Below, one piece after another: positions 1-8,232 of a stretch of 64,000 bases of DNA. Location of the stretch: assembly GCF_029910095.1 (NCBI RefSeq), contig NZ_CP094526.1, positions 4,712,001 through 4,776,000 on the forward strand, read 5' to 3'. This DNA comes from Bradyrhizobium sp. ISRA464 (GTDB lineage Bacteria > Pseudomonadota > Alphaproteobacteria > Rhizobiales > Xanthobacteraceae). Below the pieces are notes generated by a model. The model did not search any database and was not told the origin of the DNA. It worked only from the letters and a program-made list of their open reading frames with translations. Both the position numbers and the translations under genes were made by a program. Every line of letters starts with the position of its first letter. Position 1 is the stretch's first letter.

Positions 1-229
1 CCTCGAACAGGTCGAGCAGGCTCATCTTGCCGTTCGGTCCCTCGAACACATACGCCTTCTCAACGGCCATCCACGGCATCCGCCGGCGCTCGGCGGCAAG
101 CGCATCGCGCGCCCGCACTTGCGCCTTCTCCTTGGCCAGCATCTGCAGCCGCGCGGCCTCCCAGGCCTCCGGCGATACCACCGGCGGTGTCTGCATGGCG
201 GCGCGGGCGTTTTCGGGTGATTTGCTCAT
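1..229 (-). CDS. DUF899 family protein, N-terminal part (cut by window edge)
   Basis: The first 76 codons of a leftward gene are visible; the rest lies outside the window. The N-terminus (MSKSPENARAAMQTPPVV, then a Lys/Arg/Glu-rich helix and PWMAVEKAYVFEGPNGKMSL) matches from memory the start of DUF899 proteins, a thioredoxin-fold family of unknown role common in rhizobia. The ATG at 229 is chosen because a strong ribosome site (AGGAGG complement at 239-244) lies at good spacing. It is divergent from the AhpD-like gene. Family assignment is fairly sure; function is unknown. Confidence 0.75.
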   Translation of the reverse strand, partial: MSKSPENARAAMQTPPVVSPEAWEAARLQMLAKEKAQVRARDALAAERRRMPWMAVEKAYVFEGPNGKMSLLDLFE

Positions 230-529
230 GATGTTCAACCTCCTGAAAGGACGAACGCCGGGGGCGAAACGCTGTTCCCCGTCCCTCGTCTTGGTTCGTG
301 CGCTCAGTCTGGCGCGGCGGCGGCGGACGATGGGAGTGACAAGTGTGTCGGGATTCCTTTCGCGGCGCTATTGCTGCCATCAATTGCAGGTTTCCGCGAG
401 CAGAAACTTTCTGTGGCATCGACCGTGCCGCCACTCCAGCCGCTCGCCGTCAGCAAGAAATATTTGTCCGGCATGTCACTTTCGCCGTTCCTCGCTCGTC
501 AGGATGTATCCACCATCGAGGACCCCATC
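230..529. other. Divergent intergenic region, no gene seen
   Basis: This 300-bp gap separates the divergent DUF899 and AhpD-like genes and must hold both promoters. The only feature recognised is the DUF899 ribosome site near 239-244. Open frames crossing it have no ribosome site and no family resemblance. Confidence 0.5.
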
Positions 530-1003
530 ATGACTGCCAGACTTGACCCTCTCGCCGCCGCGCCCAAGATGATGAAGATCTGGTTCGAGGCAGCGGTCGC
601 GATCGCTTCGAGCCTCGATCCGAAGCTCGCCGAGCTCGTGAAGATCCGCGCCTCCCAGATCAACGGCTGCGCCAACTGCATCAACCTGCACACGACATTT
701 GCCCGCGAGAAGGGGGAAACCGAGCAGCGCATCTATTTGCTGTCGGCCTGGCAGGAGGCGCCCTGCTTCACCGACCGTGAGCGCGCCGCGCTCGGCTGGA
801 CCGAGGCGTTGACGCGAATTTGCGAAGCACACACGCATGTCGCTGCCTACGATGCCTTGAAGGCGCATTTCACGCCGGAGGAGCAGGTCAAGGTGACACT
901 ACTGATCAACATCATCAACGGCTGGAACCGGATCGCGGTGGGCTTCGGCGGATTCGTCGATCCGCAGGCCGTCAAGGCGTCGATGGCCGACGGGGAGAGG
1001 TGA
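530..1003 (+). CDS. Carboxymuconolactone decarboxylase / AhpD-like alkylhydroperoxidase family protein
   Basis: A 157-residue all-helical protein of the AhpD/CMD family. It carries the redox motif C47-A-N-C50 followed by H54, the CxxC-x3-H pattern of peroxidase-type members, so a thiol-dependent peroxidase role is more likely than lactone decarboxylation. The upstream open frame reaches 371, but the ATG at 530 is preferred: it has GAGGAC at suitable spacing and the family fold begins there (MTARLDPLAA). It appears monocistronic. Family is confident; substrate is unknown. Confidence 0.85.
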   Translation: MTARLDPLAAAPKMMKIWFEAAVAIASSLDPKLAELVKIRASQINGCANCINLHTTFAREKGETEQRIYLLSAWQEAPCFTDRERAALGWTEALTRICEAHTHVAAYDALKAHFTPEEQVKVTLLINIINGWNRIAVGFGGFVDPQAVKASMADGER

Positions 1004-1189
1004 ACCGAAGCAGCCGCGAATCGATTCAACCAATTCCGCTTTAGGTCGCTGGCCATCGATCCGGCTCTCGTAGCGATGACAATCAGATCTCCTATTGAGC
1101 CATTGCGCAGCGTGAGGGCACAGAACCGCGATCTCGCGACACGATCTGCCCGAGTCTTGCATCTCGCTTCGCCGCTCTGAAATCAGAGG

Positions 1190-1297
1190 GCGCAGGGAAA
1201 GCCGGGTGCCGATCGCACCCATGGGCCCTGTGCAGTGAAAAAAGCACAGGGGGTAGGACCACAGGTGAAACCGGAGACATCCCGGCTTTCCCTGCGC
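1190..1297. repeat. Nested inverted-repeat element with 17-bp perfect arms
   Basis: Arms at 1190-1206 (gcgcagggaaagccggg) and 1281-1297 are perfect reverse complements. Inside them a second hairpin pairs ccctgtgc at 1226-1233 with gcacaggg at 1244-1251 around an A-rich loop. The text 'ggaccacaggtgaaaccgg' near 1255-1273 resembles, from memory, a dispersed repeat of Bradyrhizobium-like genomes. It could fold as RNA and act as a terminator or a REP-like mobile element. Structure is certain; role is inferred. Confidence 0.7.
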
Positions 1298-1647
1298 GAT
1301 GGTTTACGGCTTACTTCGTGCTCTCCCCGGCGAGACTTGGCTTTTTTGTCACCGTCTTCGCAAACACGCGTTCGCGTGCCTAGCGAGGAGACACCTGCCA
1401 CTGGGGCGTCGGAACCACACGACTTCACCGTCCGCCTCATGCGCACTCGTCAGTTGCGCACTTAGCGTCCACCGCATCCCACACCGCGTTCGTGACGATC
1501 GCGATCCGCCCCTCATCGGGTGAGACGGGCGGAGTCGTAGTGCTGAGTTGCCCGACGACGGAAGCAGAATTTTGCCCGTCGGGTTGATATGTCGCAGGCG
1601 GCGCCGCCCGATTTGACTCGCGCCGGCGGCTAATTGACGAGGAGATA

Positions 1648-1669
1648 ATATCTGACTAAAGTCAGATAT
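1648..1669. promoter_or_regulatory. Perfect palindrome abutting the MarR-GNAT start codon, probable autoregulatory operator
   Basis: atatctgac (1648-1656), spacer taaa, gtcagatat (1661-1669): nine paired bases per arm, ending one base before the ATG at 1670. MarR proteins commonly bind 16-20-bp palindromes at their own promoters. The position suggests autorepression by blocking transcription, and possibly translation, start. Binding is not shown. Confidence 0.7.
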
Positions 1670-2542
1670 ATGCTCGACCCTGTTTCCCGCGTCCGTCGAT
1701 TCAACCGTGCCGTGACATCAGCCGTCGGCGCGCTCGACACGTCGTTTCTGGGGCGCGGCCGGCCGCTTGGGGCGGCGCGCGTGCTGAACGCGATCGGGCA
1801 TGGATGCTCTGAGGTCAGCGACATCAGGGATTATCTCGGCCTCGATTCAGGCCTGATGAGCCGGCTGTTGCGGAGCCTCGAAGACGAAGGGTTGATCGAG
1901 ACGACGGCGCATGGCAGCGACGCCCGCCGCCGCATCTCCCGGCTGACGCCGGCCGGCCGGCGCGAGTTCAACGCCTATGAAGCGATCTCCAATCGGCAGG
2001 CCGGGGATTTCCTCGCCCGCCATACTCAGCGCGAGGCACTGCTGGCGGCGATGGACATGATCGCTTCGGCGCTCGGGCGCGACGGCATGACTTTACGTGA
2101 GGCGGACCCGCGCAGCGACGAAGCACGCTACTGTCTCGGCGCGTATTACGCCGAGCTCGCGCGACGCTTCCGCCAGGGGTTTGACGTCAAGCTGTCGCGC
2201 GATCCCGACGCGAAGGACATGGTGCGCCCGCGCGGCACATTCATCGTGGCGATGTCGGACGGCCTGCCGGTCGGCTGCGTCGGATTGAAAGGCAGCGGCG
2301 GCGAGTTGGCGGAGATCAAGCGGCTCTGGGTCGCGCCGGCCGCGCGCGGACTGGGCCTCGGCCGGCGCCTGATGCAGGCAGCCGAGAGCGCCGCGCGCGA
2401 GCTCGGCATCGCGGTGTTGCGGCTCGACACCAACAGCGCGCTGGCGGAAGCCGGTCAGCTCTACCGCAAGAGCGGCTGGACCGAGATCCCGCGCTTCAAC
2501 GACGACCCCTACCCCGATCTGTTCTTCGAGAAGCGTCTCTGA
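1670..2542 (+). CDS. MarR-type regulator fused to a GNAT acetyltransferase domain
   Basis: A 290-residue fusion. Residues about 1-135 form a MarR winged helix (DIRDYLGLDSGLMSRLLRSL, then a basic wing near 83-92). Residues about 140-290 form a GNAT fold with the acetyl-CoA loop VAPAARGLGLGRRL near 221-234. This architecture is widespread in alphaproteobacteria; the acetylated substrate is generally unknown. The ATG at 1670 has no close ribosome site (GAGGAG lies about 26 bases upstream), but no better in-frame start exists and the MarR fold begins at residue 1. The operator at 1648-1669 suggests autoregulation. Confidence 0.88.
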   Translation: MLDPVSRVRRFNRAVTSAVGALDTSFLGRGRPLGAARVLNAIGHGCSEVSDIRDYLGLDSGLMSRLLRSLEDEGLIETTAHGSDARRRISRLTPAGRREFNAYEAISNRQAGDFLARHTQREALLAAMDMIASALGRDGMTLREADPRSDEARYCLGAYYAELARRFRQGFDVKLSRDPDAKDMVRPRGTFIVAMSDGLPVGCVGLKGSGGELAEIKRLWVAPAARGLGLGRRLMQAAESAARELGIAVLRLDTNSALAEAGQLYRKSGWTEIPRFNDDPYPDLFFEKRL

Positions 2543-2562
2543 GTCGCGCGTGGGCGCTGCAG

Positions 2563-2702
2563 CCTCTCCCGCTTGCGGGGTCGAGACGAGCAAAGCTCGC
2601 TCTTAGGCCGGATCGCATCGCAGATGCGATCCGTGGGGGCTGTCTCCTCAATATGACTCGCGGGGAGACCCCCACCCCAGCCCTCCCCGCAAGCGGGAGA
2701 GG
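2563..2702. repeat. Dispersed inverted-repeat element, 18-bp perfect arms (copy 1)
   Basis: The arms cctctcccgcttgcgggg (2563-2580) and 2685-2702 are exact reverse complements, about 104 bases apart. The same arms occur again at 3311-3424, and a relative lies at 25021-25164. This is the pattern of a rhizobial palindromic intergenic element. With copy 2 it brackets the deformylase-like gene. It may also act as a bidirectional terminator after the MarR-GNAT gene. Confidence 0.75.
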
Positions 2703-2762
2703 GAGCGCGGTTCCTTTGCGGATGCTGTTCGACCCAATCTCATCATGCTTTACTGCGATCCC

Positions 2763-3260
2763 ATGACCATCCGCCCCATCGTCCGCTATCCCGATCCCAG
2801 GCTTTCGCTGCCCGCGCAGCCGGTGACAACGTTCGACGACACGCTGCGCGCACTGGCGGACGACCTGCTCGAGACCATGCGCGCCGCGCCCGGCATCGGG
2901 ATCACCGCGCCGCATATCGGCGTGTCGCTGCGGGTCGTGGTGCTCGAGCTTGACGCCAGCGAGGGACCGCGGACTTACGTGAACCCCGAGATCATTCGGG
3001 CCTCGCCCGAGATGATCCTGCATCGCGAAGGCAGCGTCTCGATGCCCGGCGTCGTCGACGAGGTGGAGCGCCATGCGCGCGTCCGCATCCGCTATCAGGA
3101 CCTCGACGGCAACATGCAGACCGAGGAGTCCGACGGCCTGCGCGCGGTCTGCCACCAGCACGAGATCGATCAGCTCGACGGCATGTTCTGGATCAAGCGG
3201 CTGTCCCGCCTCAAGCGCGAGCGGCTGATCAAGCGGTTCGAGAAGCTGTCGCGGAGCTAA
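2763..3260 (+). CDS. Peptide-deformylase-like protein lacking the metal ligands
   Basis: 165 residues with the deformylase fold and order of motifs. Motif 1 reads GIGITAPH (44-51), with His51 for the usual Gln. Motif 2 reads EGSVS (89-93), with Ser91 for the metal-binding Cys. Motif 3 reads HEIDQ (133-137), with Gln137 for the second metal His; His133 and Glu134 remain. True deformylases bind Fe/Zn through that Cys and both His, so classical activity is unlikely. The ATG at 2763 gives the usual family N-terminus (MTIRPIVRYPDPRL); an ATG at 2745 would add six residues. No clear ribosome site precedes either. It is bracketed by two inverted-repeat elements. Confidence 0.82.
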   Translation: MTIRPIVRYPDPRLSLPAQPVTTFDDTLRALADDLLETMRAAPGIGITAPHIGVSLRVVVLELDASEGPRTYVNPEIIRASPEMILHREGSVSMPGVVDEVERHARVRIRYQDLDGNMQTEESDGLRAVCHQHEIDQLDGMFWIKRLSRLKRERLIKRFEKLSRS

Positions 3261-3310
3261 GCTGTAGGATGAGATTAGGTTGAACTGGCGGCCGCGAGGA
3301 CGCTGCGCTC

Positions 3311-3424
3311 CCTCTCCCGCTTGCGGGGGAGGGTTGGGGTGGGGGTATTGCCGCGAATCCCATCGTGGGGAGAGCCCCCACCCGCCGCGCTACGCGCGTC
3401 GGCCTCCCCCGCAAGCGGGAGAGG
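3311..3424. repeat. Dispersed inverted-repeat element, 19-bp perfect arms (copy 2)
   Basis: The arms cctctcccgcttgcggggg (3311-3329) and 3406-3424 are exact reverse complements and share the arm sequence of the element at 2563-2702. The interior also carries the 'ccccca' and 'gcgctacgcgcg' blocks. It lies between the convergent deformylase-like and beta-lactamase-fold genes, a typical position for such elements and for bidirectional termination. Confidence 0.75.
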
Positions 3425-3472
3425 CGAAGCGGATCGCGCCGACAGGCTGATCGGACCAAAATCTATCGCCCT

Positions 3473-4732
3473 TCAACCGCCCGCCATCAAATCCTTCGCC
3501 AGCGCCATGTAGGCCGGCAGCGTCACGGGGTCGTTGGCGGCATTGCCGGCGGCTGGATGCGAAGCGTAGCGCGCGATCACCATCTCGGCTTTCGGATCGA
3601 TGTAGATGCCCTGGCCATGCACGCCGCGCGCCATGAAGGCGCCGTGCGCATTGTGCGTCACCCACCACTGGTTCCGGTAGGAGGCGCCGGGCAACGTGGT
3701 GTAGCCGGCCGGCTTGAACTTCTCGGGATCGCCGCCGCGCGCGATGTCCTCGACCACGGAAACCGGCACGATCTGGCGGCCGTTGAAGCGGCCGTGATTG
3801 CGGATCGTTTCGCCGAACCGGGCCAGATCGCGCAGCGTCGTCGACAGCCCGCCACCGCCGCTCTCGGTGCCGATGCGGTCGACGTGATAATGCGCATCCT
3901 CCTCCGCGCCCATCGGCGTCCAGATTCGCTCGGAGAGAAGGTCCGACAGCGTCATGCCGCTGGCGCGCCGGCAGATCCAGGCCAGCACGTCTGAATTGAC
4001 GGTCTTGTAGGCGAAGGCCTTGCCGTGCTCGCCCTGCTTCTTCTGCGCGCAGAGGAAATCGAAAATCGTGGTCGCGCCTTGATAGCCCTCCGGGATCGGC
4101 GCCATGCCGTTGGCGCGCCGCAGCCCCCACACGTCGGAATTCCTGTCGGTGTAGACCTCGGTGTAGGCGAGACCCGTGGTCATATCCATCGCCTCGTGCA
4201 CGCGCGCGTCGCCGAACGGGCTCGCCTTCAGCTCCGGCACATAGTCGGTGATCGGAGCTAACGGATCGATCTTGCCCTCCGCGATCAGGATGCCGGCGAG
4301 CGTGCCGGTGAACGATTTCGTCGCCGACATCGCGATGTGCGGCTTGTGCGGCTTCAGCGCGCCGAAATAGCGCTCGTAGATCAGCTTGCCCCGGTGCAGC
4401 ACCGCGATGCCGTCGGCATAGGTTTCCTCGAGCATGCGCGCAAAGGTCATCGGACGGCCGTCCATGGTGACCGACGCGGACGCGCCGATGTCGTGATCTT
4501 CGCGCGGCAGCACGGATGCGGGCCCAGGCCCGCGCCAGACGTTCACGGTCGGCACCAGTTGCCGCATATTGCTCCAGGCCCACCGCAACTCGGGAAAGCT
4601 GCGGAACGAACCGTCCTGGAACGTGATGGTGCGATCGGCCGGCGGCGGAAAGCCCTGCATCCAGCCCAGCGTTTGCGGATCGCTCTCGGCGGCGGTCTGG
4701 GGCTGCTGGCTAGCGGCGGTCGCAACGGACAT
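3473..4732 (-). CDS. Beta-lactamase-fold serine hydrolase (class C / EstB-like)
   Basis: 419 residues with the serine beta-lactamase superfamily fold. The nucleophile motif is S136-A-T-K139, and Tyr242 in AYKTVNSDVL is the likely second catalytic residue. Proteins of this group are mostly esterases or amidases rather than true beta-lactamases. No convincing signal peptide is seen, so a cytoplasmic location is likely. The ATG at 4732 is chosen because CGGAG stands nine bases before it; a longer start at 4771 lacks one. It is divergent from the GST gene. Substrate unknown. Confidence 0.83.
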   Translation of the reverse strand: MSVATAASQQPQTAAESDPQTLGWMQGFPPPADRTITFQDGSFRSFPELRWAWSNMRQLVPTVNVWRGPGPASVLPREDHDIGASASVTMDGRPMTFARMLEETYADGIAVLHRGKLIYERYFGALKPHKPHIAMSATKSFTGTLAGILIAEGKIDPLAPITDYVPELKASPFGDARVHEAMDMTTGLAYTEVYTDRNSDVWGLRRANGMAPIPEGYQGATTIFDFLCAQKKQGEHGKAFAYKTVNSDVLAWICRRASGMTLSDLLSERIWTPMGAEEDAHYHVDRIGTESGGGGLSTTLRDLARFGETIRNHGRFNGRQIVPVSVVEDIARGGDPEKFKPAGYTTLPGASYRNQWWVTHNAHGAFMARGVHGQGIYIDPKAEMVIARYASHPAAGNAANDPVTLPAYMALAKDLMAGG

Positions 4733-4759
4733 GAGGGCTGGCTCCGGAATGTTATACGC

Positions 4760-4781
4760 ATGCCGTAACATGAGACGGCAT
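4760..4781. promoter_or_regulatory. Inverted repeat in the divergent hydrolase/GST promoter
   Basis: atgccgt (4760-4766) and acggcat (4775-4781) form a perfect 7-bp inverted repeat with an 8-base spacer, just upstream of the hydrolase start and on the promoter side of the GST gene. It could be an operator shared by both, but no regulator gene is adjacent. Confidence 0.35.
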
Positions 4782-4913
4782 TCGGCACATCCTGTGTTTG
4801 CGCCGGGTCAGCCTCTCGAAATGCCCCGGTCAGAAGGAATCCAGGATCGGTTGTCGGACAGCGCGCCGATCGTTCGTCCTAGGGACGCCAGGCCAGGGAC
4901 GCGGAGAGAAACC

Positions 4914-5585
4914 ATGACCATCACCATTACCGCCTTTGAACGATCGCCCGATGGCGGCAAGGGACTGGCACGCGATACCCGCGTTCGCTGGGCGCTTGAG
5001 GAAGCCGGCCAACCTTACGAGGTCCGCCTTGTTTCATTCCGCGCGATGAAGGAGCCCGCGCATCTGGCACTGCATCCGTTCGGCCAGATTCCGACCTATG
5101 AGGACGGCGATCTGGCGCTGTTCGAGACAGGCGCGATCGTATTCCACATTGCCGAGCGCCATGCGGGCCTGCTGCCTCATGATGCCAATGCCCGGGCGCG
5201 CGCGATCGCATGGATGTTTGCAGCGCTGAACACGGTTGAACCACCGATCCTCGAACTCGTAACCGCCAAGCTGCTGGAGGGCGACAAGCCCTGGAGCAAG
5301 GAGCGCCTGCCTCTGGTGATGGATCGCATCCGCGACCGCTTGAGGCAACTCTCCGCGCGCCTTGGCGATGCCGAATGGCTCGACGGCGCGTTCAGCGCGG
5401 GCGATCTCCTGATGGTGTCGGTGCTGCTCAGGCTGAGACCATCGGGCATTCTGGACGAATTTCCGAACCTCGCCGCCTACGTCGCCCGCAGCGAAGCGCG
5501 GCCTGCGTACAAGAGGGCGTTCGAGGCACAGCTGGCGGTTAATGCCGGAAAGCCACTCACCGGCTCAGGTGGCCCGCATGAGTGA
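4914..5585 (+). CDS. Glutathione S-transferase family protein
   Basis: 223 residues. The N-terminal thioredoxin-like half (about 1-80) has the cis-Pro region FGQIPTYEDGDLALFETGAI, matching the GST glutathione site (xxxVPxLxDGxxxLxES). The helical C-terminal half contains the N-capping region GAFSAGDLLM. The ATG at 4914 follows GGAGAG. It probably conjugates or reduces electrophiles with glutathione; the substrate cannot be inferred. Nothing in its surroundings ties it to the catabolic island. Confidence 0.85.
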   Translation: MTITITAFERSPDGGKGLARDTRVRWALEEAGQPYEVRLVSFRAMKEPAHLALHPFGQIPTYEDGDLALFETGAIVFHIAERHAGLLPHDANARARAIAWMFAALNTVEPPILELVTAKLLEGDKPWSKERLPLVMDRIRDRLRQLSARLGDAEWLDGAFSAGDLLMVSVLLRLRPSGILDEFPNLAAYVARSEARPAYKRAFEAQLAVNAGKPLTGSGGPHE

Positions 5586-5624
5586 AGCGACGTGCGGAAA
5601 TAACTTGCGACGGCCTGACGGAAG

Positions 5625-5655
5625 AGCCCGGGATATCGCTGCGCTCATCCGGGCT
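5625..5655. repeat. Short inverted repeat of the 'agcccgg...ccgggct' type
   Basis: agcccgggat (5625-5634) pairs, with one bulged G, with atccgggct (5647-5655) around tatcgctgcgctc. From memory this 'cccggat-gagcgcagcgat-atccggg' unit is one of the commonest small dispersed repeats in Bradyrhizobium and Rhodopseudomonas genomes. It lies just after the GST stop and could serve as its terminator. Confidence 0.6.
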
Positions 5656-5725
5656 ACGCTTGCTGTGCCTGCCTGCTCAACGCTTCGGGAATCGCATTAG
5701 CTTCGCGTTCGAAGCGCTTTTGACG

Positions 5726-6307
5726 TCACGTCGTCGCTAGTTCGCTGCGCCTTGTTGAGAAGCCGTTCGAAGTCAAGCTTCCCATTGTCACGCTTCGGCG
5801 CAATCCCGCAATGACAATGCCTGTTTGCGATAAGAATACCTCCGGCCTACGGAAGAGCGCATTGAGTCCGAGATCAACAAGGGCAGTCTTGTCTAGAGGA
5901 GCCCCTTCCGAAAACAAGTTCAGATCTGCCTCAGCCTCTTGCTCCAACTTTGCAAGATGCTTCGCACGGATGGCGGCGACGTTTTCGTCAGTTAAAGGTG
6001 GAGTGAGCGGATAAGTTCTAGTGATCGACAAGAAATCGTCGAGCGTCGTCCGCTTGGCTTCGATTATGGCAGTCGGATCGTCGCCAGCGGCTTTGACACG
6101 ATCATCCTCATTAATCATCGTCAAGAAGCGGATCATTATCTGATCGACGTTTTCGATCAGGAGTTCATCTAGATAGGTCGCAGGATATAAGCCTCGATGA
6201 GCCTCGATAAAGCTCAGAAAGTGACGCCCAACCGCCGACACTATCTCCACTTCCCCGGATCTCGGACTTGTCCCCACCTGGAGCATTCCATCAGACCGCT
6301 CCACCAC
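5726..6307 (-). CDS. Hypothetical protein, 193 residues
   Basis: No family is recognised. The protein looks soluble: helical and acidic in the middle (INEDDRVKAAGDDPT, KHLAKLEQEAEADLNLF), with no membrane segment or signal peptide. Composition is less GC-rich than its neighbours (TTA, ATA and AGA codons occur), hinting at acquired DNA or a decayed gene. The low-complexity end (GSLTSNGFSTRRSELATT) looks like read-through into non-coding sequence, so the true protein may have been truncated. Existence as an expressed gene is only moderately likely. Confidence 0.45.
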   Translation of the reverse strand: MVERSDGMLQVGTSPRSGEVEIVSAVGRHFLSFIEAHRGLYPATYLDELLIENVDQIMIRFLTMINEDDRVKAAGDDPTAIIEAKRTTLDDFLSITRTYPLTPPLTDENVAAIRAKHLAKLEQEAEADLNLFSEGAPLDKTALVDLGLNALFRRPEVFLSQTGIVIAGLRRSVTMGSLTSNGFSTRRSELATT

Positions 6308-6370
6308 CTCAGCTGGACACTCTCGGGTGATCCGGTATCGGCGGACTAGACGGAAGTTTGTATCACCGAG

Positions 6371-7519
6371 TCATCCCGCGATGGCGCTGGCCGACTCCAG
6401 CACCGCGATCTGCTCCGGCGAAACGCCCCAATCCGCGAGCGCCTGCCGGGTATCGCGCCCCGGCGGCGGCGGCGGCGTGTGAAGCGCAGACGGCGTGCGC
6501 GAGAACCGCGGCGCCGGGCTCGGGTGCCGAACCCCATCGAACATGGCGTAGGCGCTTCGCGCCTGCATCTGCGGATGCGCGGGCGCCTCGTCGATGGTTA
6601 AGATCGGCGCGAGACAGGCGTCGTGCCCCATCGCAGCCGCGACCCATTCGTCACGCGTTCGCCCGGCGAAGATCTCTGCGAAGCGCTGGCGCAGCTGCGG
6701 CCAGAATGCGCGGTCGTTCTGGTCGGGCGGTTCCCCTGCCCTGAGTCCCATCACGTTCAACAGATTGGCATAAAAATGCGGCTCGATCGCGCCGACGGCA
6801 ATGAACTTGCCGTCCCTGGTCGCGTAGCTGCCGTAGAAGGGTGCGCCGCCGTCGACGATGTTGTCGGCGCGCCGCTCAGTCCAGCTGCCATGCTGGCGGA
6901 ACGCCTGGAACGCCGACATCAGGTGCGTCACGCCGTCGATCATGGCGACGTCGATGGTCTGTCCTTTGCCCGATTGCCGCGCCTCCATGGCCGCTGCAAG
7001 CAGGCCGACAGTGAGATAGAGCGCGCCACCCCCGAGGTCCGCAACGAGATTGAGCGGAGGCGGCGGCGGGCGATCCGCGTCCCCGAGGCAATGCAGTGCG
7101 CCGGTCAGCGCAAGATAGTTGATGTCGTGCCCAGCCTCCTGCGACATCGGCCCTTGCTGCCCCCAGCCGGTCATGCGTGCATAGACCAGACGCGGGTTGG
7201 CGGCATGGCACGCGTCGGGCCCAAGGCCAAGCCGTTCCATCACCGATGGCCTGAAGCCCTCGATCAGCGCATCGGCCTGCGCGACGAGCTGCAGCACCGT
7301 TGCGACGGCCTGCGGCTGCTTGAGATCCAACGCGACCGAACGCTTATTGCGGTTGTAAAAGTCGAACCGCGCCGGCAGGTCCGGTTCGACGCCCGGCCGA
7401 GGAACGCGATCGATCCGCAGCACGTCCGCACCGAGATCGCCAAGCAGCGCGCCGGCAAAGGGAGCCGGGCCGATCCCGCCCATCTCGACGATGCGAAAGC
7501 CATGCAACGGTCCGGTCAA
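6371..7519 (-). CDS. CaiB/BaiF family protein, alpha-methylacyl-CoA racemase-like
   Basis: 382 residues of the class III CoA-transferase fold. The motif GHDINYLALTG (His131) and Asp161 in NLVADLGGG match the His/Asp acid-base pair of alpha-methylacyl-CoA racemases (His126/Asp156 in the mycobacterial enzyme), so epimerisation of a 2-methylacyl-CoA is more likely than CoA transfer. Such racemases are needed when branched isoprenoid or steroid-type side chains enter beta-oxidation. It is the last gene of a seven-gene leftward operon that begins with the CoA ligase at 13774, 26 bases after the nitroreductase. Confidence 0.8.
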   Translation of the reverse strand: MTGPLHGFRIVEMGGIGPAPFAGALLGDLGADVLRIDRVPRPGVEPDLPARFDFYNRNKRSVALDLKQPQAVATVLQLVAQADALIEGFRPSVMERLGLGPDACHAANPRLVYARMTGWGQQGPMSQEAGHDINYLALTGALHCLGDADRPPPPPLNLVADLGGGALYLTVGLLAAAMEARQSGKGQTIDVAMIDGVTHLMSAFQAFRQHGSWTERRADNIVDGGAPFYGSYATRDGKFIAVGAIEPHFYANLLNVMGLRAGEPPDQNDRAFWPQLRQRFAEIFAGRTRDEWVAAAMGHDACLAPILTIDEAPAHPQMQARSAYAMFDGVRHPSPAPRFSRTPSALHTPPPPPGRDTRQALADWGVSPEQIAVLESASAIAG

Positions 7520-7545
7520 GACGACATCTCCTCTGATGGGAACTC

Positions 7546-8232
7546 TCAGCGCTGGAAGCGCACGACGTCATCGATCGGGGCCCGGTCGACGCGCGCCGCA
7601 TTGGCCTTGACGTCGATATCCTCATAGCCAAACGAGATACCGAACAGCAGTTTTTGATGGCCGGGAATTCCAAGCTGCTCGCGAACGATGTCAGGAAACA
7701 ATCCGAGCGCGCCCTGCGCGCAGGAGGCGATGCCGCGGGCGATGAACGCGAGCATCAGGGTTTGCGCGTACATGCCGATATCAGTGGCCTCGCGCGTATC
7801 GAACGGCTCGGGCATGAAGATGAAGACAGCGTGGGGCGCATCGAAGAAGGCCTGGTTGCGGACATAGGCCAGCTTGCGCCCGACCGCGTCGCTTCGCGCG
7901 ACACCCATAGCGCCATAAAGCGCCTGCGCGGCACCGACCTGCCGTTCGCGATAGACTCCCGTGAACTTGCCGTCGGCCGGCCAATCCGGCTTGATCGGCT
8001 CGTCGCGCATTCCCGCCGCAACGAGCGCGTCACGAAGCCGTTTGAGCCTGTCTCCCGACACCACGTGAGGGACCCACGGCTGCACGTTGCAGTTCGATGG
8101 CGACCATTGCGCCAGCGCGAAGACCTCGCGAAGGATCGCCTCGGGCACCTCGCGCGGAAGGAAGCCGCGCACGGAACGCCGCCGGCGGATCGCTTCATCG
8201 ACGCTCATCGACGGTCGTTCCAGCATGCTCAT
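7546..8232 (-). CDS. Nitroreductase family FMN-dependent oxidoreductase
   Basis: 228 residues. It has the nitroreductase pattern RRRSVRGFLPREVPEAIL near the N-terminus, SPSNCNVQPW in the FMN region and SCAQGALGLFPDIVREQLGIP near the C-terminus. The family reduces nitro groups, quinones or enoates with NAD(P)H and FMN. The ATG at 8232 overlaps the stop of the upstream phosphotransferase gene in an ATGA junction, showing translational coupling. In this operon a reductase acting on an unsaturated ketone or acyl intermediate would fit, but that is inference. Confidence 0.85.
   Translation of the reverse strand: MSMLERPSMSVDEAIRRRRSVRGFLPREVPEAILREVFALAQWSPSNCNVQPWVPHVVSGDRLKRLRDALVAAGMRDEPIKPDWPADGKFTGVYRERQVGAAQALYGAMGVARSDAVGRKLAYVRNQAFFDAPHAVFIFMPEPFDTREATDIGMYAQTLMLAFIARGIASCAQGALGLFPDIVREQLGIPGHQKLLFGISFGYEDIDVKANAARVDRAPIDDVVRFQR

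Larger units (their letters stand above)
1004..1669. other. Long intergenic region with a repeat element and a regulator operator
   Basis: The 666-bp gap between the AhpD-like and MarR-GNAT genes contains the nested inverted repeat at 1190-1297 and, at its right end, the palindrome at 1648-1669. Short frames inside it on both strands look like chance reading through the repeat. No RNA gene or protein family is recognised. Confidence 0.5.

Noticed and set aside
1235..1523. Short frames inside the repeat-rich gap that resemble annotated small hypothetical proteins
   Set aside because: They arise from reading through a dispersed repeat; no ribosome site and no conserved domain.
3473..4732. Beta-lactamase conferring drug resistance
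   Set aside because: It has the SxxK nucleophile of the superfamily but no signal peptide and resembles EstB-type esterases.
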